A stretch of 8,182 bases of DNA from Candidatus Omnitrophota bacterium. GTDB lineage: Bacteria > Omnitrophota > Gorgyraeia > Gygaellales > Profunditerraquicolaceae. Both the position numbers and the translations under genes were made by a program. The notes under the pieces were generated by a model that ran no database searches, was not told where the DNA came from, and saw only the letters and a program-made list of their open reading frames with translations. This document shows positions 1 through 6,771 of this stretch, in pieces; within the stretch, counting starts at the first letter, position 1, and the number at the start of each line of letters is the position of its first letter. Location: the NCBI GenBank assembly GCA_018814745.1, contig JAHIZC010000049.1, forward strand, positions 1 through 8,182, read 5' to 3'.

Positions 1-234
1 ATCTGCTATCTGCTCGAGCTCCTCCTTTGGCTTCTCCCGGCCAAAAGCAAGAGAAAGATTATCCAAAGCGACCCTTCTGTGTTTCCTGGCAAGCATGTAT
101 CCTAAAGAGGAGACCTTTCTGGCAAAGGTATAGGTATAACGCATGGGAACTAACTTCAGTGCCCAATAGCATGACATTAAAGCTAGCCAGCCAAAAAAAC
201 GACCGATACTTTTGCGTATTTTCTTCTTATCCAT
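1..234 (-). CDS. LpxL/HtrB-family lysophospholipid (lipid A-type) acyltransferase, N-terminal part
   Basis: The reverse complement from the ATG at 234 is open for 78 codons to the window edge, so the gene is cut off and continues to the left. It starts MDKKKIRKSIGRFF, followed by a hydrophobic segment (about residues 12-32) suited to an inner-membrane anchor. It then carries the family-typical stretch RRVALDNLSLAFG (about residues 53-65), like the R...NL..aF pattern before the HxxxxD acyltransferase core. That catalytic core is outside the window. Known members transfer an acyl chain to lipid A precursors or related lipids at the cytoplasmic face of the inner membrane. The exact substrate cannot be told from this piece. 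It lies 52 nt downstream of the adenosine-specific kinase gene on the same strand, with a candidate promoter of its own and no clear SD. The family call is fairly sure; lpxL itself is not. Confidence 0.75.
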   Translation of the reverse strand, partial: MDKKKIRKSIGRFFGWLALMSCYWALKLVPMRYTYTFARKVSSLGYMLARKHRRVALDNLSLAFGREKPKEELEQIAD

Positions 235-251
235 TATTTAAAGTTAAGGGA

Positions 252-279
252 ATTATAACAGATACCTATAAAAACTCAA
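252..279 (-). promoter_or_regulatory. Candidate sigma70-like promoter for the LpxL-family gene
   Basis: On the minus strand there is a TTGAGT box (274-279), a 16-nt spacer and a perfect TATAAT (252-257). The predicted transcription start is near 245, leaving a leader of only about 10 nt before the ATG at 234. It lies wholly in the short gap after the upstream gene's stop at 287. Found by eye; AT-rich gaps give chance matches. Confidence 0.45.
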
Positions 280-286
280 GCGCTAT

Positions 287-769
287 TTAAAGCTTATAAC
301 CTATTTTGCGTAAGAATTCCTTACGCCAGGAGATATCCGCTTCCGACTCAATCCCTTTAGGTTTTGAACCGTCAATAACCCCCAGTATGCCTCGGCCTGT
401 ATCAGTCTCGGCAATGATTACCGCCAGCGGATTAGCTGTGGCGCAGTAAATATTGCAGACTTCGGGGATATTCTTAATCGCATTTAGCACATTGATCGGA
501 TAAGCGTTCTTTAGAAAAACAATGAAGCTGTGGCCTGCGCCGATATCCAAAGCACTGCTGGCGGCTAGCTTCTTTAAATCATCATCATTACCTTCGACTC
601 TGACCTTACAGGCTCCGGAAGATTCTACAAAGCTCACGCCAAACTTTATCCCCGGCACGTTATTCACCAGAACTTCATAGATATCCTCGACTGTTTTGAT
701 AAAATGGCTCTGTCCCAATATCAGGTTAACTTCCTCGGGTTTCTTTATATTGATTAATTTCAGCTCCAT
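287..769 (-). CDS. Adenosine-specific kinase family protein (PF04008 / DUF355)
   Basis: This 160-residue protein matches the whole family as I remember it. It has an N-terminal ILGQSHFIKTVEDIYE segment (about residues 17-32) and a central RVEGNDDDLKKLAA. A glycine-histidine loop GAGHSFIVFLKNAYPINVLN follows (about 77-96), then CATANPLAVIIAETDTGRGI (about 108-127) and the typical IGYKL end. The length is normal. Family members, common in archaea and thermophiles and in scattered bacteria, are annotated as adenosine-specific kinases from structural work. The physiological reaction here is inferred only. The start chosen is the ATG at 769, because a very strong purine-rich SD (GGAGGGAGG, 778-786) ends 8 nt before it. 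An in-frame GTG immediately upstream (772) would leave only 5 nt and is less likely. It is cytosolic, having no signal peptide or membrane segment. It is the first gene after its own promoter and may be cotranscribed with the LpxL-family gene. Confidence 0.88.
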   Translation of the reverse strand: MELKLINIKKPEEVNLILGQSHFIKTVEDIYEVLVNNVPGIKFGVSFVESSGACKVRVEGNDDDLKKLAASSALDIGAGHSFIVFLKNAYPINVLNAIKNIPEVCNIYCATANPLAVIIAETDTGRGILGVIDGSKPKGIESEADISWRKEFLRKIGYKL

Positions 770-777
770 CACTCTAT

Positions 778-786
778 CCTCCCTCC
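778..786 (-). promoter_or_regulatory. Strong ribosome binding site of the adenosine-specific kinase family gene
   Basis: The mRNA reads GGAGGGAGG, then 8 nt, then ATG (769). This favours ATG 769 over the adjoining GTG 772. It contrasts with secA, lnt and the M23 gene, which show no SD. Confidence 0.8.
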
Positions 787-800
787 CTTATTGCTATTTT

Positions 801-829
801 ATTCTACCATAGGAGGTTAAGCGGCTCAA
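801..829 (-). promoter_or_regulatory. Sigma70-like promoter for the adenosine-specific kinase family gene
   Basis: On the minus strand there is TTGAGC (824-829), a 17-nt spacer and TAGAAT (801-806). The predicted start of transcription is near 794, giving a leader of about 25 nt that includes the SD. It is back to back with the plus-strand promoter at 849-877, with 19 bp between the boxes. Predicted by eye. Confidence 0.55.
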
Positions 830-848
830 TATTTAGTTAAACTTTTCT

Positions 849-877
849 TTGAAATCTTAATCAAAGCGCTATATAAT
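849..877 (+). promoter_or_regulatory. Near-consensus sigma70-like promoter for the CDF exporter
   Basis: TTGAAA (849-854), a 17-nt spacer and a perfect TATAAT (872-877). The expected start of transcription, about 6-7 nt after the -10 box, falls at or next to the ATG at 884. The transcript would then be leaderless or have a leader of a few bases. No SD exists before either ATG 884 or ATG 890. Confidence 0.65.
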
Positions 878-883
878 TACCTT

Positions 884-1774
884 ATGACGATGGGATTAAA
901 GAAACATTATCAAAGCGTAAGACGAGTATTATTACTTACGCTTGTTTTGAATTGGGCGGTGGCCTTAGCAAAGGTGATCTATGGAAAGTTCACTCATTGC
1001 GAGAGTATGGCTGCTGATGGAATTCATTCACTAGCTGACGGCGCATCCAACATTATCGGATTAATCGGAATACATTTTGCCTACCAGCCTAAAGATACAA
1101 AACATCCCTACGGCCATAAGAAATACGAAACCTTATTCTCCTTGGCAATCGCCGGCCTTTTATTCCTCCTCTCTTTTAACCTGATCAAGGGCTCAATCGG
1201 AAAAATATTCAATCCTATCATCCCTCAGGTCGACATCGGAAGCTTTATTGTGATGCTGATTACCCTGACGGTTAACTGCTGGGTAATGAATTATGAACGT
1301 AAGAAAGGTGAGGCCCTAGGCAGCGACATCCTTATATCTGACTCTCTGCACACAAAAGCGGATATTCTGATTTCGGCTTCAGTAATCATCACGCTGATAG
1401 TGATAAAATTAGGCTTTCCGATATTAGACCCGATCGCCACTATAATCATCTCCTTATTTATCGCACACGCGGGCTACCAGATAGCAAAGAAAGCCCAGGC
1501 AGTACTCTGTGATACTGCGGCTATAGTGGATGTCAGTAAAGTTATGAATACCGTAATGGGGGTAAGAGGAGTAAAAAACTGCCATAAAATCAGAAGCCGC
1601 GGCAGGCCCGATGACATACATCTAGACCTCCATGTGCAAGTTGATCCTGAGATGCACATAGACGATGCCCATAAGATCAGTTATGAGATTGAAAAAGCGA
1701 TCAAAAAAGAATTTCCTCAGATTACAGATGTGGTAGTCCATCTGGAGCCAAAAGAAAAACCAAAAACTCCTTAA
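884..1774 (+). CDS. Cation diffusion facilitator (CDF) family divalent metal exporter
   Basis: A 296-residue inner-membrane protein, the usual CDF length, with about six hydrophobic segments in the first ~205 residues and a soluble C-terminal domain. The transport site is recognisable as HSLAD in TM2 (H48, D52) and HTKAD in TM5 (H156, D160), the HxxxD pair that holds the metal. A DxxHPYGHxKxE motif (D71-E82) lies in the loop after TM2. Residues about 210-290 look like the ferredoxin-like dimerisation domain, with histidines H234, H246, H250, H258, H263 and H286 and a VVVHLEP end. HxxxD in both helices is typical of Zn-type CDF proteins, which export Zn2+ (or Cd2+, Co2+, Fe2+) by proton exchange. 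The metal here is inferred, not shown. The start is ATG 884; ATG 890 is also possible, and neither has an SD. The stop codon abuts that of the convergent M23 gene. No metal-responsive operator was recognised. Confidence 0.93.
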   Translation: MTMGLKKHYQSVRRVLLLTLVLNWAVALAKVIYGKFTHCESMAADGIHSLADGASNIIGLIGIHFAYQPKDTKHPYGHKKYETLFSLAIAGLLFLLSFNLIKGSIGKIFNPIIPQVDIGSFIVMLITLTVNCWVMNYERKKGEALGSDILISDSLHTKADILISASVIITLIVIKLGFPILDPIATIIISLFIAHAGYQIAKKAQAVLCDTAAIVDVSKVMNTVMGVRGVKNCHKIRSRGRPDDIHLDLHVQVDPEMHIDDAHKISYEIEKAIKKEFPQITDVVVHLEPKEKPKTP

Positions 1775-2266
1775 TTATTCTAGATATTCCAGGGGATCCT
1801 GCGGGATATTATTTTTTCTTACCTCAAGATGCAGATGTGAGAGCATACTGCGGTAGTTAGCATTCCCAGTCTTACCAACATCACCGATAATCTGGCCCTG
1901 CCTGACAAGCTGGTATTTCGCAACCCTGATTTTGGAAAGATGGCCGTAGATAGTCTTTATACCGCCTAGATGTTTTATAACCACGTATTTGCCCATCCCG
2001 CGCCTTTCTTCTTCGGCGAGCACGATACCTGAGCGGACAGCCCGTACAGGAGTCCCGACTTCTGCCAAAAGATCAACTCCAAGATGTTTTCTATTGCCGC
2101 TGCGGCTAGCACCAAATGACCCATCCCCCATTTTATCGTGACGTAAGACAATAATATCTTGCTCATATTCGATAGGACAAAGACAATACTGTTTATCCAG
2201 AAAATAAATACCCGGAATCAAAATAGCCAACAGGATGATTAGTATGATTAAAAATGCTCTCTTCAT
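1775..2266 (-). CDS. Membrane-anchored M23 (LytM-type) zinc metallopeptidase
   Basis: This 163-residue protein starts [10 protein letters not shown] and has one N-terminal membrane segment (about 4-23) with a short basic start, so the rest should face the periplasm. The LytM domain is complete. HLGVD supplies zinc ligands H61 and D65, GHL supplies H109, and SHLHLEV supplies H144 and the third ligand H146. With all metal and catalytic positions present, it may be active on peptidoglycan cross-links rather than a degenerate EnvC/NlpD-type activator. No LysM, SH3 or coiled-coil domain is present, so it is a minimal enzyme. C28 and C30 follow the anchor; there is no lipobox. The start chosen is ATG 2266, since it overlaps the lnt stop as ATGA and precedes a classical signal anchor. 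An upstream in-frame start (2326) would lie inside lnt and add 20 unlikely residues. Last gene of the prfB-secA-lnt run. Confidence 0.9.
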   Translation of the reverse strand: MKRAFLIILIILLAILIPGIYFLDKQYCLCPIEYEQDIIVLRHDKMGDGSFGASRSGNRKHLGVDLLAEVGTPVRAVRSGIVLAEEERRGMGKYVVIKHLGGIKTIYGHLSKIRVAKYQLVRQGQIIGDVGKTGNANYRSMLSHLHLEVRKNNIPQDPLEYLE

Positions 2267-3828
2267 GATTTTTTCAGAAGTTTCTTTTGGGGCGATATTA
2301 TACCATATATGGCAAATAAAAAACAAAAAACAACAAAAACATCTCCATATTGAGTATAGAAACTCGGTTTTCTTTTTAAGATAGACACAGTCCGGGTATC
2401 AAAGCCTTCGACAAATATATGATTCCCAAAGGCATCGCCCACCAAAGAAATTATCCTTCCGGAAGGACTGATAAACCCTGAGACACCTGTATTAGCAGAA
2501 CGAATAACAAAAGTACGATTCTCTACTGCTCTGAATACTGAAGACTGCAAATGTTGATCAGCGGCAGAGGTCCTTTTATACCAGGCATCATTGGTTATAT
2601 TCACCAGAAATCCCGCTCCTCGCTTTGTGAATCTGCGGGAAAGCTCCGGGAATAAATCTTCGAAGCAGATCAGAACGGCGAATTTATCTCGTAATCCGTA
2701 AGTATTAAGTGGTAATTCGAATATAGTGTACTCTTTGCCGCGATTAATGTCTCCGATCGGTACCACGGACTCTAGGAAAGGCAGGAATCTTTTAAGGGGT
2801 ATATATTCTCCGAACGGAACGAGATGCAGTTTATCATAGTGTCCAGCGATCCTCCCTTCGCTATCAAGCAGTATAGCGCTATTGAAATATTCCTCTTTAT
2901 CCTTTGTAACTGTTCCTAAAAGTAAAGGTATTTTAGAATCCCTGCTCAATGAAAAAATCTCTTCAAAGATCCAATTATCCCTTCCTAATACACCGGGGCT
3001 GGATGCCTCAGGCCAGATAATTAAATCAGGATTCTTAGCGGCTGCATCTTTAGTCAGGCGCGTATATTGCTTGATGATGTAGGGCCGGGCTTTTGCTAGC
3101 CATTTTAACTCCTGAGGTATATTCCCCTGAATAACCGAAACTTTAACCCCCGAGCCATAATTTCCCTGTACTTCTGATTCAAAAATCTGATGATGCCCGT
3201 AGAAGAAAACGAGTGTCAAACACAATATCGGAAACCAGGATATCTTCTTCTTTCTATAAAACGAATAGGCTATTACATTTGACAGCATAACCAAAAATGA
3301 AACCCCCCAGGCTCCGGTTATATCTGCTATTTGGATAGCTGGTAAATTCATGTATTGTGAATGGCCCAAGAGCGCCCAGGGAAAACCGGTGAATAGATAG
3401 CTTCGTATATATTCAAGTAAAACCCAGAGCGAAGGAATAAATAAGAAGTTGTAAGGGACACTTCGACTTCGCTCAGTGTCCTTCGGCGAAGTACCCTGAG
3501 CCTGCCGAAGGGTAAGTCGTGAGTTATAAGTTGCAATAATTAAACCAAATATTCCGAAGTATAGCGCAAGGTATAAAATAAGAACAATGGTTCCGGGTAA
3601 AGTTACATGCACCAGCCAATAAATAATTCCCGACCAGAAAATAATTCCCGTTAAATACCCCAGCAAAAAACCTTTGATTTTAGATTGATTATGCAGCGCA
3701 AAAAATAAAGGAACAAAACCAACCCAGGCTAAAATCCAAAAATCGCTGCGCGGAAAAGACAAAACTAATAGAATCCCGGATAAAATACAGAGAAATAAAG
3801 ATTTCGTTTTGGCTGATAGCTTATTCAT
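2263..3828 (-). CDS. lnt: Apolipoprotein N-acyltransferase Lnt
   Basis: Lnt adds the third acyl chain to the N-terminal cysteine of lipoproteins at the periplasmic face of the inner membrane, the last step after Lgt and LspA. The 521-residue product (counted from ATG 3828) has several N-terminal membrane helices (to about 210), a nitrilase domain (about 228-475) and a C-terminal helix (about 497-511). The nitrilase triad is present: E274 in [11 protein letters not shown]333 in [15 protein letters not shown] and C388 in [10 protein letters not shown]. These agree with E267, K335 and C387 of the E. coli enzyme. Residues about 107-124 ([18 protein letters not shown]) are encoded by an inserted palindromic repeat in a loop between helices. 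I prefer ATG 3828 because it forms an ATGA overlap with the secA stop. ATG 3840 is in frame and would add MLRQ; neither has an SD. Translation is therefore probably coupled to secA, as that of the M23 gene is to lnt. Confidence 0.95.
   Translation of the reverse strand: MNKLSAKTKSLFLCILSGILLVLSFPRSDFWILAWVGFVPLFFALHNQSKIKGFLLGYLTGIIFWSGIIYWLVHVTLPGTIVLILYLALYFGIFGLIIATYNSRLTLRQAQGTSPKDTERSRSVPYNFLFIPSLWVLLEYIRSYLFTGFPWALLGHSQYMNLPAIQIADITGAWGVSFLVMLSNVIAYSFYRKKKISWFPILCLTLVFFYGHHQIFESEVQGNYGSGVKVSVIQGNIPQELKWLAKARPYIIKQYTRLTKDAAAKNPDLIIWPEASSPGVLGRDNWIFEEIFSLSRDSKIPLLLGTVTKDKEEYFNSAILLDSEGRIAGHYDKLHLVPFGEYIPLKRFLPFLESVVPIGDINRGKEYTIFELPLNTYGLRDKFAVLICFEDLFPELSRRFTKRGAGFLVNITNDAWYKRTSAADQHLQSSVFRAVENRTFVIRSANTGVSGFISPSGRIISLVGDAFGNHIFVEGFDTRTVSILKRKPSFYTQYGDVFVVFCFLFAIYGIISPQKKLLKKS
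3455..3513. repeat. Short interspersed palindromic repeat inserted in frame in lnt
   Basis: The stretch is made of nested inverted repeats. GGACACT (3456-3462) pairs with AGTGTCC (3475-3481). CCTTCGGC (3480-3487) pairs with GCCGAAGG (3504-3511). ACCCT (3493-3497) pairs with AGGGT (3509-3513). It contains the word CCCTGAGCCTGCCGAAGGG, and closely similar words (with TGTCGAAGGG) recur as dispersed repeats in many environmental bacterial genomes. Translated in the lnt frame it gives [18 protein letters not shown], low-complexity and unlike Lnt. GTAAG occurs on both sides (3451-3455 and 3512-3516), but the copies are 61 bp apart. That is not a multiple of three, so a simple target duplication of that size would have shifted the frame. 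Confidence 0.8.
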
Positions 3829-6761
3829 CTGCCGCAGCATTTTTTATATTTTTTCCCGGAACCACAAGGGCAGGGTTGATTGCGGCCTACTTTAGGAAGG
3901 GATTTTGTTACCGGGGGAGGAACGGAAACAGGTTTGGGAGTCCCGAATCGATGCGGCTGTTCAATCGTCGGCTGCTCTCTCGGTTTCTCGAAACTGGCAA
4001 CTTCCGGATGGGATAACTCTTTTGAGATAGAACTAAAGACACCTTTGACTCTCTCTGTCTTAGCCGGACGCAATTTGAATACTGCCTCAATCGCTTCTTC
4101 CTCAATAGATGTAATCATTTCACTAAACATGTTAAATGCTTCACGCTTATATTCTACCAATGGATCGCGCTGGCCATAGGCGCGCAGTCCTATACCTTCT
4201 CTAAGATTATCCATTGCGTATAGATGATCCTTCCATTTGCTATCGATAACCTGCAGGAAAACCATACGCTCCAGATGGCGCATTAAATCGCTCCCCATCG
4301 ACTTCTCTTTTTCATCATAGGCGCTGATCGCGGTCTTATACAATTCTTCTTTGATCTTCTCCTGCGGCATATCCTGCATTATCTCCATCTTAAAAACAGG
4401 CCCGAATTTTAGGCTGATTGCATTAACCAGGCCCCTCATATCAGGCTCCTCGCCCTTCAGGCTATCGGGGATATATATCGATATCAGATCATCGATAATC
4501 TTGGTGACTATCTCTTGATTGCTCTCTTTTAAAGAAGCTCCCTCGAGAATACCCAGGCGCTGACCATAGATAATCTCCCTTTGTTTATTCATTACGTTAT
4601 CATATTCTAAGAGTTGTTTTCTGATTTCGAAATTGTGCTGCTCCACGCGCCTTTGAGCCATCTCAATCGACCTGGAAACCCAAGGGTGTTCTATTACCTG
4701 GCCCTCTTCTAAGCCCAATTTTTCCATTAAACCAACTAAGCGATCAGAACCAAATAGGCGCATCAGATCATCCCCCAAAGAGACATAGAATCTGGATGAT
4801 CCGGGGTCACCCTGCCTTCCTGAGCGGCCGCGCAGCTGATTATCAATCCGGCGGGCTTCGTGACGTTCGGTTCCCAGAACGTGCAACCCGCCGACATCAG
4901 TCACCTGTTTATGTTCTGCAGCGGATTCTTTTTTATATTTAGCTAACAGCACCTTGTATTCTTCCTCTAAATTTATCTCGCCAGATTTATCCTTCTCTCT
5001 TAAAAGGCTCTTAGCCATAAATTCGGAGTTGCCGCCTAATACAATATCTGTTCCTCTACCCGCCATGTTTGTGGCAATAGTCACCGCTTTATATCTGCCT
5101 GCCTGGGCAACAATCTGAGCTTCCATCTCGTGATATTTGGCATTGAGCACCTGGTGGGGTATTCCGCGTACTTTAAGCATCTCGGAAAATAATTCCGACC
5201 TTTCTATAGAGATAGTGCCTACTAAAACGGGCCTGCCGGCATTATGAAGTTCCACGATCTCCTCGACCACAGCATCAAATTTTTCCTTTTCGGTTTTATA
5301 AATCCGGTCTGAGTAATTTGTACGGGCCAAAGGTTGATTAGTAGGCATTACTACTACATCCAGCTGGTATATTCCCTTAAATTCATTGGCTTCGGTATAG
5401 GCGGTCCCGGTCATACCGGCTAATTTTTCATACATCCGGAAATAATTCTGGAAGGTGATCGTAGCCAGGGTTTGGTTCTCCCGCTCGATCTTCAGGCCCT
5501 CTTTAGACTCTACTGCCTGATGTAACCCGTCCGACCAGCGCCTTCCCGGCATCATCCGGCCGGTGAATTCATCAACGATAATTACTTTTCCTTCCTTAAG
5601 CACATAATCTACATCGCGCTCAAAGAATTCCTTTGCCCGAAGTGCTTGGTTAGTGTGGTGGCGATACTCCATGGTCTCGATCTCATGAAGGCTTTCTATC
5701 CCCCAGAGGCGCGCTGCTTTTAATTCGCCTTCATCGGTCAATGCTGCTGTCTGGGCTTTTTCATCGGCAACGTAATCAAAACCGGTAGTTAAATCTACTC
5801 CTTTATATTTTGCATCGATCTGATCTTTTTCCGTGACCCGTCTTCCCTTTAACTGATCTGCTATTTTTTTGGCAGTATAATATTTATCTGTCGACTCTTC
5901 CGCAGGGCCGGAGATAATCAAAGGCGTGCGCGCCTCATCGATTAATATAGAATCAACTTCATCGACGATCGTATAAAAGAAAGGCCTCTGTGTAAGATCC
6001 TCTAAACTGTATTTCATATTATCACGTAGATAATCAAACCCAAACTCGTTATTTGTCCCGTAAGTTATATCGCAGGCATAAGCTTGCCTTCTCTGCTCAT
6101 CCGACATCTCATGCTGTATCGCCCCCACGCTTAATCCTAAGAATTCATAAATCGGCCCCATCCACTCTCGGTCGCGACGGGCGAGATAATCATTGACCGT
6201 GACAATATGCACCCCTAATCCAAGCAGGGCATTGAGATATGCGGACAAAGTCGCTACTAAGGTCTTACCTTCACCGGTTGCCATCTCAGCGATCCTGCCT
6301 TCATGTAAAACCACCCCACCTGCTATCTGAATATCAAAATGCCGAAGGCCGATCGTCCGCTTCGATGCTTCTCTGACCACGGCGAATGCTTCAGGCAAAA
6401 TATCCTGGAAGGTTTTATTTCTGAATATCTTTATTTTTTCTTTTATCTTCGCTTTCTCTTCAGGTATAGCCGCCTGAACCATCGCGCCCTTTAGCTCCTC
6501 AAGCTCCTTGGAATTTTGATCGGATTTACTTTTGATTATTGCTTTGAATTCATCTGTTTTTATTTTTAATTCTGCATCCGTAAGGGCGCTGATTTTAGCT
6601 TCCAAGGCTCCTACCTCCTGCACTATCCGGCTCAACTCCAGCATCTTCCCCATTGAACTACTAGGCATATCCGGATGCAAAACAATATTCACGCCGGGAT
6701 ATTTCCTATTGATCAGCTTTTGTTTGTTCTTTAAAATTGAACTTTTAACAAATTTAAGCAT
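3825..6761 (-). CDS. secA: Preprotein translocase ATPase SecA
   Basis: SecA is the motor that pushes unfolded preproteins through SecYEG. All hallmarks are present in this 978-residue protein. Walker A is ATGEGKT (161-167), and the [10 protein letters not shown] segment lies at 188-197. Walker B/DEAD-type [12 protein letters not shown] is at 267-278, the second nucleotide-binding-domain motif [10 protein letters not shown] at 564-573, and the arginine-finger region [12 protein letters not shown] at 645-656. The C-terminal linker (about 910-958) is proline-rich. It ends in a zinc-binding tail with C964, C966, C975 and C976 ([15 protein letters not shown]), the SecB/ribosome contact in other bacteria. 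It is longer than E. coli SecA (901), mainly through extra N-terminal residues. A stretch about residues 20-40 ([19 protein letters not shown]) and a lysine/glutamate-rich insert about 78-115 come before the conserved [11 protein letters not shown]. The start at 6761 lies 10 nt after the restored prfB stop and has no clear SD. Its stop overlaps the lnt start. Confidence 0.97.
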   Translation of the reverse strand: MLKFVKSSILKNKQKLINRKYPGVNIVLHPDMPSSSMGKMLELSRIVQEVGALEAKISALTDAELKIKTDEFKAIIKSKSDQNSKELEELKGAMVQAAIPEEKAKIKEKIKIFRNKTFQDILPEAFAVVREASKRTIGLRHFDIQIAGGVVLHEGRIAEMATGEGKTLVATLSAYLNALLGLGVHIVTVNDYLARRDREWMGPIYEFLGLSVGAIQHEMSDEQRRQAYACDITYGTNNEFGFDYLRDNMKYSLEDLTQRPFFYTIVDEVDSILIDEARTPLIISGPAEESTDKYYTAKKIADQLKGRRVTEKDQIDAKYKGVDLTTGFDYVADEKAQTAALTDEGELKAARLWGIESLHEIETMEYRHHTNQALRAKEFFERDVDYVLKEGKVIIVDEFTGRMMPGRRWSDGLHQAVESKEGLKIERENQTLATITFQNYFRMYEKLAGMTGTAYTEANEFKGIYQLDVVVMPTNQPLARTNYSDRIYKTEKEKFDAVVEEIVELHNAGRPVLVGTISIERSELFSEMLKVRGIPHQVLNAKYHEMEAQIVAQAGRYKAVTIATNMAGRGTDIVLGGNSEFMAKSLLREKDKSGEINLEEEYKVLLAKYKKESAAEHKQVTDVGGLHVLGTERHEARRIDNQLRGRSGRQGDPGSSRFYVSLGDDLMRLFGSDRLVGLMEKLGLEEGQVIEHPWVSRSIEMAQRRVEQHNFEIRKQLLEYDNVMNKQREIIYGQRLGILEGASLKESNQEIVTKIIDDLISIYIPDSLKGEEPDMRGLVNAISLKFGPVFKMEIMQDMPQEKIKEELYKTAISAYDEKEKSMGSDLMRHLERMVFLQVIDSKWKDHLYAMDNLREGIGLRAYGQRDPLVEYKREAFNMFSEMITSIEEEAIEAVFKLRPAKTERVKGVFSSISKELSHPEVASFEKPREQPTIEQPHRFGTPKPVSVPPPVTKSLPKVGRNQPCPCGSGKKYKKCCGR

Positions 6762-6771
6762 ATTTCTAATT

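Noticed and set aside
27..290. Plus-strand open frame of 87 codons.
   Set aside because: It is antisense to the LpxL-family gene start and its promoter; the peptide has no recognisable family and the minus strand fits a known family.
811..816. AGGAGG on the plus strand, a perfect SD.
   Set aside because: No start codon follows at a usable distance, and it lies in the spacer of the minus-strand promoter.
1795..1819. Possible plus-strand terminator after the CDF gene: ATCC-TGCG-GGAT followed by a T-rich stretch.
   Set aside because: The stem is only 4 bp and separated from the T-run; it lies inside M23 coding sequence and is explained by coding.
3348..3536. Minus-strand 62-codon frame containing TLSEVEV.
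   Set aside because: It is another reading frame of lnt and of the palindromic repeat; such repeats are typically open in several frames.
3880..4179. Plus-strand 99-codon frame inside secA.
   Set aside because: It is a shadow of the SecA C-terminal linker region on the other strand.
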